Origin: Emcibacter sp.
GTDB lineage: Bacteria; Pseudomonadota; Alphaproteobacteria; Sphingomonadales; Emcibacteraceae
Length of the DNA: 64,000 bases
NCBI GenBank assembly: GCA_021647465.1
Contig: JAKIUQ010000010.1
Span: forward strand, 49,506 to 113,505
Direction of reading: 5' to 3'
Below are positions 33,738-41,850 of this stretch, piece by piece. The notes under the pieces were generated by a model. It did no database searches. It saw only the letters and a program-made list of their open reading frames with translations, and was not told where the DNA came from. A program made the translations under genes and the position numbers. The stretch's first letter is position 1, and each line of letters begins with the position of its first letter.

Positions 33738-34592
33738 CTATTCTGTTGTGACCTCTATTTCAGCAAGATAAACCCGCACTTTACCCCAGCCTATGGGGAA
33801 TTCGCTATAGACTGGAATCATATCATCCAGCCCATCCACTTTGGCGTACCAGATTTCCAGGGGGGTCGGCTCCATTGTGTCCGTATTTTTTTTCTTTTTT
33901 CTGGATTTTTTTTGGGAGTTTTTCTTCTTTTTGATCCCTTTGAAACTGCCATCAACGATTCTGTCCCTAAATTCACATACCAGAACATCACCTTTATAAA
34001 CGGATCGTTTGCTCTTTAAATGTTTGTTTCCTGTACATTGATAGGAAATATCCAGCAGAAAAAAACCGCCGAATATATTCTGATGCATGATCTTTTCGCC
34101 TATCTTCATGGCCTCTTCATCAAGGCTCAGACCAAGATAAAAGCTCACCATATCAGGCCCGTATTTCTGCTCTTCCCTGATGGGTATATATTCCACATCC
34201 TCCTTGAATTTAAACGCAAATTCATGAGAGATGATCTTGCTGTCCACTTCCTGAAACGCGGTTCGGTTATGAAAGCTGTATTTGCCCCAGCTGCCTTGGT
34301 TTGTGTAGGATAAGGGTTTCAGGCTGCCATCACGGGCAAATTTCCCCCGCGCCGTAACCTTATTTTCCATATTGCTGAAAATTGTGGCAAGGCCGGTGAC
34401 TTTGTAGGAAATCTCTACCGCGTAATCAGTGGCGCTCATATGGCCAGAGGAATATATTTTTGAGATGACAAAGCCGCCCCAATAGGCTTTATAGGTTAAC
34501 TTGATATGTTGGGCAGGCCTATCATTCTCTGCCGCAAAACTTATGTTTGCCGTGAAGAAAAACAGAATAATAAAAGCAAGGATTTTATTCAT
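33738..34592 (-). CDS. DUF3108 domain-containing exported protein
   Basis: A 284-aa protein with a signal peptide (residues ~1-20, cleavage near FAAEN) and a beta-rich domain of the DUF3108 type (LTYKAYWGGFVISKIYSSGHMS; ENKVTARGKFARDGSLKPLSYTNQG). DUF3108 proteins are periplasmic and lipocalin- or LolA-like in predicted fold, but the function is not established. Unusual is a strongly basic insert at residues ~217-238 (KKKKNSQKKSRKKKK) within the C-terminal half. It lies between valS and recO, a common alphaproteobacterial arrangement. Confidence 0.85.
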   Translation of the reverse strand: MNKILAFIILFFFTANISFAAENDRPAQHIKLTYKAYWGGFVISKIYSSGHMSATDYAVEISYKVTGLATIFSNMENKVTARGKFARDGSLKPLSYTNQGSWGKYSFHNRTAFQEVDSKIISHEFAFKFKEDVEYIPIREEQKYGPDMVSFYLGLSLDEEAMKIGEKIMHQNIFGGFFLLDISYQCTGNKHLKSKRSVYKGDVLVCEFRDRIVDGSFKGIKKKKNSQKKSRKKKKNTDTMEPTPLEIWYAKVDGLDDMIPVYSEFPIGWGKVRVYLAEIEVTTE

Positions 34593-34594
34593 TG

Positions 34595-37297
34595 CTAATC
34601 CATAGCGTCAAGTCGGCTAATCCCCTCTTTTATTTTAGCAGATTTCTGCTCGGCCTGCTCAAGATTCCTGCGATTGTCCGCCACCACATTTTCCGGGGCC
34701 TTGGCCATGAAGGCCTCATTGTTTAATCGTCCTGAAATACTGCCAATTTCCTTGGCCAGTTTATCCAGATTCTTCTGCAGCCTTGCCTTTTCCGCCGCAA
34801 TATCTATGACACCGGAAAGGGGCAGGAAATATGTGGCCTCCCCAACCACGACCTGTACCGCGCCTTTGGGAGCATTGCCATCAAGTAAATTGATAGAAGC
34901 AGTACGAGATAATCTTTTAATCACGTTACCTTGTTTTTCTATAGATATTTCCGTTCGAGCAGAGGCACCTTTTACAAACATTTCAAGCTTTGCCCCCGCA
35001 GGAACATTCATTTCCGCACGCGCAGTACGAATATCCGAAACAAGTTCAATAACCCACGCCATCTCAAGTATGGCTTCTTCATCAATCAGAGCCGCATCCT
35101 GCACGGGCCAGTCAGAAATAATCAAGGCCGCCGCTCGGCTATCGCTCAGGCTTCCCCATATTTCCTCGGTAATGAAGGGCATGAAGGGATGCAGGGTTTT
35201 CAGAATTTGGTCCATAACCCATGCAGCAGCGGCGCGGGTTTCGCTTTTGGCCTGTTCATCTTCGCCAAAAAACTGCGGCTTGATCAATTCCACATACCAG
35301 TCACAAAAAGTTCCCCATGTGAAGTGATAAATGGCCGCTGTTGCGTCATTATAACGGAAATTTTCCAAAGCTTTGGTCACTTCACTGGTGGCTTTGACCA
35401 TTTCACCAATGATCCATTTATTAACCGCAAGATTAACATTTTCCGGATTAAAACGGGCGTCAACATTATCAAAACAGCCATTCATATCGCAAAAACGGGC
35501 CGCATTCCACAGCTTGGTGCCAAAATTCCGGTAACCTTCGACCCGCTTTTCGGACATTTTGATGTCCCTGCCCTGTGCCTCCATCGACGCCAAGGTAAAG
35601 CGCAAGGCATCGGCCCCGAATTTATCTGCTAAATCCAGTGGATCTATGACATTGCCTTTTGATTTTGACATTTTTGCGCCATGCTCATCCCGCACCAGGG
35701 CATGAACATAAACCGTATGGAACGGCACCTCCGGCTTACCATCCCCATCCTTCATAAAATGAAGGCCGTCCATCATCATCCGCGCCACCCAAAAGAAAAT
35801 AATGTCAAAGCCGGTGATTAACACGTCGGTTTTATAATGTTTATTCAGTTCCGGCGTATTTTCAGGCCAGCCGAGCGTGCCAAAAGGCCAAAGCGCTGAT
35901 GAAAACCATGTATCCAGAACATCCGGATCGCGAGTCAGGGCCATCTCTTTGCCGTAATGGGCCAAGGCAGCGGCGGCGGCTTCTGTTTCATCAAGGCAAA
36001 CAAAAATTTCGCCGTCCGGGCCATACCAGGCCGGAATTTGATGGCCCCACCAAAGCTGCCGGGAAATACACCATGGCTCAATATTACGCATCCATTCGTA
36101 ATAGGTTTTCTCCCAGTTTTTAGGGACAAATTTCGTCACGCCGCTTTCAACAGCTTCCAATGCCGGCTTTGCCATGACTTCTGCATTCACATACCATTGG
36201 TCCGTAAGCCAAGGTTCAATCACCACACCCGAACGATCACCGTAAGGCACCATATGGACGGTATCTTCCGTTTTTTCCAGCAAACCCAAGGCATCCATGT
36301 CAGCGATGATCATTTTGCGAACAACAAAGCGGTCAAGCCCGCGATATTTTTCCGGCACCGCATCATTGGTCTGGGCCGCATCATCAAAAATATTGATTTC
36401 TGCCAGATTATGGCGTTTGCCAACCATATTATCGTCAAAGTCATGGGCCGGCGTGATCTTCACCGCGCCGGAACCCTTTTCAGGATCGGCATGTTCATCC
36501 GCGACCACAATCAGCTTTCGGCCCACAAGCGGCAGGGTCAGTGTTTTACCGATTAAATCCTGATATCTTTCATCTTCGGGATGCACGGCCACCGCCACAT
36601 CACCGAGCATGGTTTCAGGCCGCGTGGTGGCAACGACAAGAAAACGATCATCAGTACCATCAACGGGATATTTAAAATGCCAATAATGGCCATTGACTTC
36701 TTTTTGTTCCACTTCAAGATCAGAAATGGCGGTTTTCAGCTTGGGATCCCAATTCACCAGACGCTTGGCCTTATATATCAGGTCCTGTTTATAAAGCTCG
36801 ACAAAAACCTTTAATACCGCACCGGCAAATCCCTCATCCATGGTAAAGCGGCTGCGGCTCCAGTCACAGGACTGCCCAAGACGGCGCATTTGGTTAAAAA
36901 TAATACCGCCGGATTTTTCTTTCCATTCCCAGACACGGTCAATAAATTTTTCGCGCCCAAGGTCATGACGGGACAAACCTTCGGCATCCAACTGGCGCTC
37001 AACGACCATTTGGGTCGCGATGCCCGCATGATCCATGCCCGGCTGCCACAACACATCCTTGCCCCGCATACGTTCAAACCGGATAAGAATATCCTGCAAT
37101 GTATGATTAAGGGCGTGGCCCATATGAAGGCTGCCCGTCACATTTGGCGGGGGCAGTACAATGGTATAGGGCACGGTATCCGTGCGACCTGCTTTAAATG
37201 CCCCCGAAGCCTCCCAATGATCATATATTCTCTGTTCGGCATTATGACTATCGAATGATTTTGCCAGTTTGGCAGCTTTTTCTGTTTCTTCAGGCAT
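34595..37297 (-). CDS. valS: Valyl-tRNA synthetase
   Basis: A 900-aa class-I aminoacyl-tRNA synthetase. The HIGH-type motif appears as PPPNVTGSLHMGHAL near residue 50 and the KMSKS loop as GAKMSKSKGNVIDP. The editing domain (CP1) includes VATTRPETMLGDVAVAVHPED. The C-terminal coiled-coil arm (IAAEKARLQKNLDKLAKEIGSISGRL) binds tRNA. It charges tRNA-Val and clears mischarged threonine. The length is normal. An upstream terminator (37350-37384) separates it from popZ, so it probably has its own promoter in the 150-bp gap. Confidence 0.97.
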   Translation of the reverse strand: MPEETEKAAKLAKSFDSHNAEQRIYDHWEASGAFKAGRTDTVPYTIVLPPPNVTGSLHMGHALNHTLQDILIRFERMRGKDVLWQPGMDHAGIATQMVVERQLDAEGLSRHDLGREKFIDRVWEWKEKSGGIIFNQMRRLGQSCDWSRSRFTMDEGFAGAVLKVFVELYKQDLIYKAKRLVNWDPKLKTAISDLEVEQKEVNGHYWHFKYPVDGTDDRFLVVATTRPETMLGDVAVAVHPEDERYQDLIGKTLTLPLVGRKLIVVADEHADPEKGSGAVKITPAHDFDDNMVGKRHNLAEINIFDDAAQTNDAVPEKYRGLDRFVVRKMIIADMDALGLLEKTEDTVHMVPYGDRSGVVIEPWLTDQWYVNAEVMAKPALEAVESGVTKFVPKNWEKTYYEWMRNIEPWCISRQLWWGHQIPAWYGPDGEIFVCLDETEAAAAALAHYGKEMALTRDPDVLDTWFSSALWPFGTLGWPENTPELNKHYKTDVLITGFDIIFFWVARMMMDGLHFMKDGDGKPEVPFHTVYVHALVRDEHGAKMSKSKGNVIDPLDLADKFGADALRFTLASMEAQGRDIKMSEKRVEGYRNFGTKLWNAARFCDMNGCFDNVDARFNPENVNLAVNKWIIGEMVKATSEVTKALENFRYNDATAAIYHFTWGTFCDWYVELIKPQFFGEDEQAKSETRAAAAWVMDQILKTLHPFMPFITEEIWGSLSDSRAAALIISDWPVQDAALIDEEAILEMAWVIELVSDIRTARAEMNVPAGAKLEMFVKGASARTEISIEKQGNVIKRLSRTASINLLDGNAPKGAVQVVVGEATYFLPLSGVIDIAAEKARLQKNLDKLAKEIGSISGRLNNEAFMAKAPENVVADNRRNLEQAEQKSAKIKEGISRLDAMD

Positions 37298-37349
37298 TTT
37301 AGAAATCTTTTCGTCTCTTCTATGAATTTACAATTTTTTTAGAGTATTT

Positions 37350-37384
37350 AAAAAAAGAAAAGAGCCTTAAGTTAAAGGCCCTTC
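37350..37384 (-). terminator. Rho-independent terminator after popZ
   Basis: On the minus strand GGGCCTT-taactt-AAGGCTC forms a 7-bp hairpin (one G-U pair) followed by TTTTCTTTTTTT. It lies 65 bp after the popZ stop and before valS. Confidence 0.75.
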
Positions 37385-37448
37385 ATATTATTTGGTCGGC
37401 AGAAGCCTGTTATATTTTTTGCGGCATCACCCTGCTTGACGTTTTCAG

Positions 37449-38057
37449 TTAAGGTTTTTTAGTTCTGGCTAAACGGGCGATTTCTTTGGCAACCATACGT
37501 TCTACAATCGGCGGCAAATTTTTGTCCAGCCAGACTTTCAACATGGGCTTAAGCATTTCTCTGACCAGATCTTCTAACGTATTGCCCGCGCCCTGATAAC
37601 CGGTCGTCAATAAATCTGACAGCACTCCAAACTGATCCATGGTAAAGCTTGATTCTTCCCCTGACATCAATCCTTCATCCTCAGGCGCTGGATCCACATC
37701 ATCTATAGCCAAATCAATATCTATCTTAGCTTCGGGCTCAGCTTCGGGCTCAGCTTCTGGCTCAGGTTCTGGCTCAGGTTCTGGCTCAGGTTCTGGCTCA
37801 GGTTCTGGCTCAGGTTCTTCCAGTTCCAGGTCTTCGGGCTCAACTTCAAGTTCAACTTCTTCCTCTACCATTTCTGTAAGTTCCAGAACTTCTTCGGGTT
37901 CGGGTTCGGGCTCAGGTTCTGGTTCAGCGGCAGCCTCGGGGGCCTCGGGGGCCTCGGCAGGTTTCTCTTCTTCGACATCATCCTCAGAAATAATTTTCCG
38001 AATCGATGCAAGGATTTCTTCCATTGTTGGCTCTTCTTGGCCTTTCGTTTCGCTCAT
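37449..38057 (-). CDS. popZ: Polar organizing protein PopZ-like (DUF2497)
   Basis: A 202-aa acidic protein. The N-terminal helix MEEILASIRKIISEDD and the C-terminal oligomerisation region LEDLVREMLKPMLKVWLDKNLPPIVERMVAKEIARLAR are the two conserved parts of PopZ. Between them is a disordered Pro/Glu-rich linker (residues ~30-125), largely Glu-Pro repeats. PopZ forms a condensate at the cell pole that anchors the chromosome origin and recruits cell-cycle proteins. The linker is encoded partly by a 12-bp tandem repeat, so its length may vary between strains. Location between tolC and valS is typical for the class. Confidence 0.9.
   Translation of the reverse strand: MSETKGQEEPTMEEILASIRKIISEDDVEEEKPAEAPEAPEAAAEPEPEPEPEPEEVLELTEMVEEEVELEVEPEDLELEEPEPEPEPEPEPEPEPEPEPEAEPEAEPEAKIDIDLAIDDVDPAPEDEGLMSGEESSFTMDQFGVLSDLLTTGYQGAGNTLEDLVREMLKPMLKVWLDKNLPPIVERMVAKEIARLARTKKP
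37729..37812. repeat. 12-bp tandem repeat in popZ linker
   Basis: Seven 12-bp units. The last four (37765-37812) are identical ggttctggctca; the first three differ at one or two positions. On the coding strand each unit encodes Glu-Pro-Glu-Pro or Glu-Ala-Glu-Pro. Being a multiple of three, gain or loss of units would keep the frame. Confidence 0.9.
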
Positions 38058-38264
38058 ATTGCTGATACCTCGCCGCGTTAAGCGCTATCCCTCGTTAAAA
38101 TGCCGGTAATTTGGCATCATAATATGCTAGATCTAACATAATAGCTTTAGTGCTTTTTTATCAATTTTCAATAACTATATATCATATATAAAAAAAAACG
38201 ACCTTTTGGAACAAAAATATCCCCGGATCGTTTTAATTTTAGCTAAAAACTGATTTTAACAGGC

Positions 38265-39626
38265 TTAATCTTCGCCAATTCCCCAGCCAAAAAACTTATT
38301 CTCCACATTATCTCTATTACGGCTTGGGTCATATTGCGCGACATCAAGTGCCATTTCTTGTGCGGTAAGCTTGCCAATAACCATCAACAGGGTATAGGCC
38401 GCAACATGCTGATCTCTTTGCGCGCGCACCAAACTCACCCGTGAGTCAAGCAGTTCCTGCTCAGCATCCAGAACATCCAAAGTTGTTCTTGAGCCAACTT
38501 CTGACTCCTGCCGGACGCCTTCCAGTGCAATATCATTTGCGGTTACCTGATCTTCGGATGAAACAATTCGGGCCGTGGCCTCCCGATAGTTTTCCCAGGC
38601 ATTTCGCACTTGCTCCTCCACAGCGCGTTCAACGGACACGGTTTCCAGTCGGCGCTGATTTTCAACTTGTCTGGATTGGCGGATATTTGATGAGACAGCC
38701 CCGCTTTGATAAATCGGCAAAGTCATTTGCGCCAGAACTTCTTTAACGGTCGATCTGTCCGTCGTGCTGAAATTTTCCCAGCTTTTGCTAAGCCGGCCAA
38801 CGATTTCTACGGTTGGGCCAAGCCCGCCATATTGCTTTTTAACATTATACCGCGCCGCTTTTTCAGTGAACATGGCCGCCAGAAGTTCTGGATTAAACTG
38901 ACGGGCCATATCATATGCCGCTTCCTCAGAGGCCGGCATGGCGGGCAGGTTGACCGGTTCCTCAAGATTGGCCGGTGACATGCCAACCGTCTTTTTGAAA
39001 GCCGCTCTACTGGCACTTAAAGCGGCCTCGGAAAGAATTTTTTCTGAAATTGAACGAGATAGCCGCGCTTTCGACTGGGCAACATCCGTACGGGTTATTT
39101 CCCCAACCCGGAATCTGTCCTCACTGGCTTCCAACTGGCGTTTTAACACAGCAACATTGTTGATTGTCAGCTCTAACACAGCAATATCCCGCATGACGCC
39201 CATATAGGCTGTTACGGCATCCAACAGAATTCTTTGTTCTGTATTGATCAATTGCGCACGGCCCGCATTCACCCTGTTTTGAGCTTCATTCGTGCTGTTC
39301 ACGGTTTTCATGCTGTTGAATACAGGCTGCCTGACCTCTAATGACAAACTCCTTGGGTTTGTATTTCCGCTGGAAGCAAATGTTGCAATTGTCTCCGAGT
39401 TTTTATAGCCATACCGACCAGAACCCACAATAGAAGGCCGCCAACCGGATTTGGCCTGATTTATGGTTTCATCAAGCGCCCTCAACGCCGCCCGCTGCGC
39501 TTGCAAAGTCGGATTACCAAGATAGGCCGCTGCCATGGCATCCTTTAAAGTATCCGAATAGGCCTGTTGATGAAAAGTAAAAGTTACCATTAATGCTGCA
39601 GCCAGATAAGATAGTCTATTTCTCAT
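38265..39626 (-). CDS. tolC: TolC family outer-membrane efflux protein
   Basis: A 453-aa protein from the ATG at 39626, which opens a proper signal peptide (MRNRLSYLAAALMVTF, cleavage near AYS); the in-frame extension to 39701 is not signal-like. The mature protein opens TLKDAMAAAYLGNPTLQAQRAALRALDE and repeats the long-helix pattern twice (second half VNLPAMPASEEAAYDMARQFNPELLAA), as in TolC trimers. It forms the outer-membrane tunnel of type I secretion and RND efflux systems. It lies 164 bp downstream of the pcm-like gene, the usual alphaproteobacterial order. Confidence 0.93.
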   Translation of the reverse strand: MRNRLSYLAAALMVTFTFHQQAYSDTLKDAMAAAYLGNPTLQAQRAALRALDETINQAKSGWRPSIVGSGRYGYKNSETIATFASSGNTNPRSLSLEVRQPVFNSMKTVNSTNEAQNRVNAGRAQLINTEQRILLDAVTAYMGVMRDIAVLELTINNVAVLKRQLEASEDRFRVGEITRTDVAQSKARLSRSISEKILSEAALSASRAAFKKTVGMSPANLEEPVNLPAMPASEEAAYDMARQFNPELLAAMFTEKAARYNVKKQYGGLGPTVEIVGRLSKSWENFSTTDRSTVKEVLAQMTLPIYQSGAVSSNIRQSRQVENQRRLETVSVERAVEEQVRNAWENYREATARIVSSEDQVTANDIALEGVRQESEVGSRTTLDVLDAEQELLDSRVSLVRAQRDQHVAAYTLLMVIGKLTAQEMALDVAQYDPSRNRDNVENKFFGWGIGED

Positions 39627-39790
39627 TTTTAAACCCAGTATAAAATAACTTGTTGATAATCGCGCTTCTTTACGAGCATTTAACTCATAACAACTTGGCA
39701 TTAATAAAATATGTATTTATTGACATTAACCATAACATGAAATTACCTCACTATTGTTAACGCTGTCAACATTAACTCACGCGACAGCTC

Positions 39791-40444
39791 TTAAAAAGTA
39801 AATTCAGCTTTCCTGTTAAACGCCTCGAGCGCAGGAATATAAACATCAAACAATATCCGTTTGCCAAGCAGACCATTTTCATTTGTCACATAAGTGGCCT
39901 TGCCAACGCCATTGTCATTCAGAACACAAATGAGCCGCCCGCCCTCTGCGATCTGGTCGGCCAACTGCTGCGGCAGATAATCAATCATCCCATTGATGAA
40001 TATCAAGTCATAAGGCCCTTGCGCCGCCAAACCATCCACAAGCGGCCCCGTTACAACGGCCACATTGTCACATTCCTCATCTGCCAGAATATCAATAGCG
40101 CTCTTCGCAAGACCTTCATCTTCTTCAAGCGCAACAACGGCTTCGGCAAGCCGACCCAAAACCGCGCTTGAATAGCCAGTCGCGCAGCCCACATCCAGAA
40201 CCAGATCCGTCTCCTTCACATCAGCGGCATCGATAAGTCTGGCAAAAACCATAGGCCCCATCAGGCTGCGCCCCGGGGCCACCGGAATATCATCATCATG
40301 GTAGGCAACCCCGCTCAAAACTTTTGGAACAAATTTCTCCCGGTGAACAGAAGTGATTGCACCGATAATGCGTTCATCATTGACTTCATTTGGGCGAAGC
40401 TGGGTATCTATCATATTTTGACGTGCATGTGCCATATCTGACAT
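39791..40444 (-). CDS. pcm: Protein-L-isoaspartate O-methyltransferase family protein
   Basis: A 217-aa Rossmann methyltransferase. N-terminal ARQNMIDTQLRPNEVNDERIIGAI and the SAM loop LVLDVGCATGYSSAVLGRLA match the PCMT family. Genuine PCMTs repair isoaspartyl residues; in alphaproteobacteria the copy next to tolC is often a divergent paralogue whose activity is unproven, so the gene symbol is tentative. It sits upstream of tolC with a 164-bp gap and divergent from the PEP-CTERM gene across 377 bp of regulatory DNA. Confidence 0.85.
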   Translation of the reverse strand: MSDMAHARQNMIDTQLRPNEVNDERIIGAITSVHREKFVPKVLSGVAYHDDDIPVAPGRSLMGPMVFARLIDAADVKETDLVLDVGCATGYSSAVLGRLAEAVVALEEDEGLAKSAIDILADEECDNVAVVTGPLVDGLAAQGPYDLIFINGMIDYLPQQLADQIAEGGRLICVLNDNGVGKATYVTNENGLLGKRILFDVYIPALEAFNRKAEFTF

Positions 40445-40641
40445 TAAGAAACTCCTGAAATTATAGTTTATCTCATTACCGTTCCTGTATAAAGGGTCAC
40501 CTTATGCTTTACAATAACGGAAACATCATTTTGCGAGGATAATATGTCACATTTCTTGAGGCAATTATGAAAAAATCATCATTTAACCACAAAGAATGAC
40601 AAGCCTGTCACTTGGTATATCTAACCAAAATCGTCACAATG

Positions 40642-40678
40642 TGTAAAATAACGACTTAGAGTGTCAGGATTCTTTACA
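40642..40678 (+). promoter_or_regulatory. Bipartite upstream element, copy B
   Basis: 37 bp: TGTAAAATA (40642-40650), 11-bp spacer, TGTCAGGAT (40662-40670), TCTTTACA (40671-40678). Same length and layout as copy A at 11047, and 77 bp before the -24 GG of the PEP-CTERM gene promoter (75 bp in copy A). A separate perfect inverted repeat TGACA-N4-TGTCA lies at 40597-40610. The rest of the 377-bp gap is AT-rich with no gene seen. Confidence 0.6.
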
Positions 40679-40755
40679 GTATTTGCGGCTAAAAAATTAC
40701 AAAAAAAACAGAAAAACTCCCTAACATCATGAAATATAAGGCACATATTCAAAAT

Positions 40756-40769
40756 GGCATAATTTTTGC
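40756..40769 (+). promoter_or_regulatory. Sigma-54 type promoter before the PEP-CTERM gene
   Basis: ATGGCATAATTTTTGCTTA has GG-N10-GC with TGGCA and TTGC cores. It lies ~50 bp before the ATG at 40822. PEP-CTERM genes of other species are known to be driven by RpoN with the PrsK/PrsR two-component system; neither regulator is encoded in this window. Confidence 0.7.
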
Positions 40770-40821
40770 TTAACATATACAGCAATATTAGCATTCATAG
40801 AAATATATATAAGGGAATATT

Positions 40822-41391
40822 ATGAAAAAAATACTTTTATCTGCCATTGCCACATTTGCAATGCTTTCATCTGCAAATGCCGGGGTAATATTTTTGGATG
40901 CAGATAGCCTGACGACGGGTTCTGATCTTGAAAACAACCCCCTGCTAACAGCTGAGGGAACCATTACATACCTTGGTGAAGTAAGGCAGACTTCTTCCGA
41001 CCCTGAATTGGTAGCAGCCGGTTCACTAGGAAATGTATTTGACATAGACAACGGCACCGACAGTGCATCATTCAGCTTTGATTTTGACGTCACATCATTT
41101 TCTTTTATTTATGGCGGAAATTCTGGTGTCTTTGACATCGTTGCAAGAGATGCGTTTAACAATATTGTCGATAGTTTCTTTCAAGCCTCAACTTCTAGCG
41201 GAGAGCCCGCAGGGCCGGTGACACTTTCCGGCATTGGCATCAGAAGTATTTTTTGGCAAGATCCAGGAAATAATTTTGCTGCGATCGATAACGTAACGAT
41301 CAGGACTACCAGCGTGCCGGAACCCGCGCCTCTTGCACTGCTTGGTCTTGGGCTGCTCGGCCTTGGTCTTTCCCGCAAACGCCGTGCCTAA
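40822..41391 (+). CDS. PEP-CTERM sorting domain-containing secreted protein
   Basis: A 189-aa exported protein. Signal peptide at residues 1-20 (MKKILLSAIATFAMLSSANA), a Ser/Asp/Asn-rich beta-type mature domain (~21-163) without Cys, then the PEP-CTERM tail: VPEPAPLALLGLGLLGLGL followed by SRKRRA. The tail is the recognition signal of exosortase A, encoded at 12435-13967, which would cleave it and couple the protein to the surface or exopolysaccharide. AAGGGAAT precedes the ATG. Expression probably depends on sigma-54. A strong terminator follows, so it is monocistronic. Confidence 0.93.
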   Translation: MKKILLSAIATFAMLSSANAGVIFLDADSLTTGSDLENNPLLTAEGTITYLGEVRQTSSDPELVAAGSLGNVFDIDNGTDSASFSFDFDVTSFSFIYGGNSGVFDIVARDAFNNIVDSFFQASTSSGEPAGPVTLSGIGIRSIFWQDPGNNFAAIDNVTIRTTSVPEPAPLALLGLGLLGLGLSRKRRA

Positions 41392-41417
41392 ACCCTAAAA
41401 TTTGATAATTATAATTC

Positions 41418-41452
41418 AGGCGATTCCTTCAGTATAAGGGGTCGCCTTTTTT
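41418..41452 (+). terminator. Rho-independent terminator after the PEP-CTERM gene
   Basis: AGGCGA-tt-CCTT ... AAGG-gg-TCGCCT forms a long hairpin followed by TTTTTT. It begins 27 bp after the stop codon. Confidence 0.88.
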
Positions 41453-41605
41453 ATATGTGTTTCCCTACCTGTAATAAAAGCCCCCACCCGGCGACTTTTA
41501 AGCTTGAAAATAAAAGGGGAATATGCGACATAATGCCTTCTTGAAAAGTTGATAATATAAAATATTTTACATTCGAAAAATCTTTTCATTTGATTTCAAT
41601 GGCTT

Positions 41606-41679
41606 GGCGCGGTGGCGGAGTGGCTACGCAGCGGATTGCAAATCCGTCCAGACCGGTTCGATTCCGGTCCGCGCCTCCA
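41606..41679 (+). tRNA. tRNA-Cys (GCA)
   Basis: A 74-nt cloverleaf. Acceptor stem GGCGCGG pairs with CCGCGCC; anticodon GCA sits in the loop TTGCAAA; the T arm reads CCGGTTCGATTCCGG. The discriminator base is T, as required for tRNA-Cys, and CCA is encoded at 41677-41679. The flanking 214 and 171 bp hold no other gene; no integrase or direct repeat suggests use as an attachment site. Confidence 0.96.
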
Positions 41680-41850
41680 AAGCTGTCCCCCCTCCTCAAA
41701 AACTTTCCGCAGCTCAAACTGAATACATCATGCAGATAGGTCACATTTAGATTGGCACCCTACAAAGAAGTTTCATATTTTATACATACGAATAATATTT
41801 GACTATTTGGTCAAAAAATTATACCCTTAAGATAAAAGAGGGGTATCAAC

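Noticed and set aside
37639..38109. Plus-strand 156-codon frame rich in Gly-Ser repeats
   Set aside because: It is the antisense shadow of the Glu-Pro repeat of popZ; no ribosome binding site or domain.
41563..41571. Another TATTTTACA half site before tRNA-Cys
   Set aside because: The second half (TGTC(A/G)G and TGTAAA) and a sigma-54 promoter are missing.
41606..41679. tRNA-Cys as integration site of a pyrimidine-degradation island
   Set aside because: No integrase, no repeat of the tRNA 3' end downstream, and base composition of the operon matches its surroundings.
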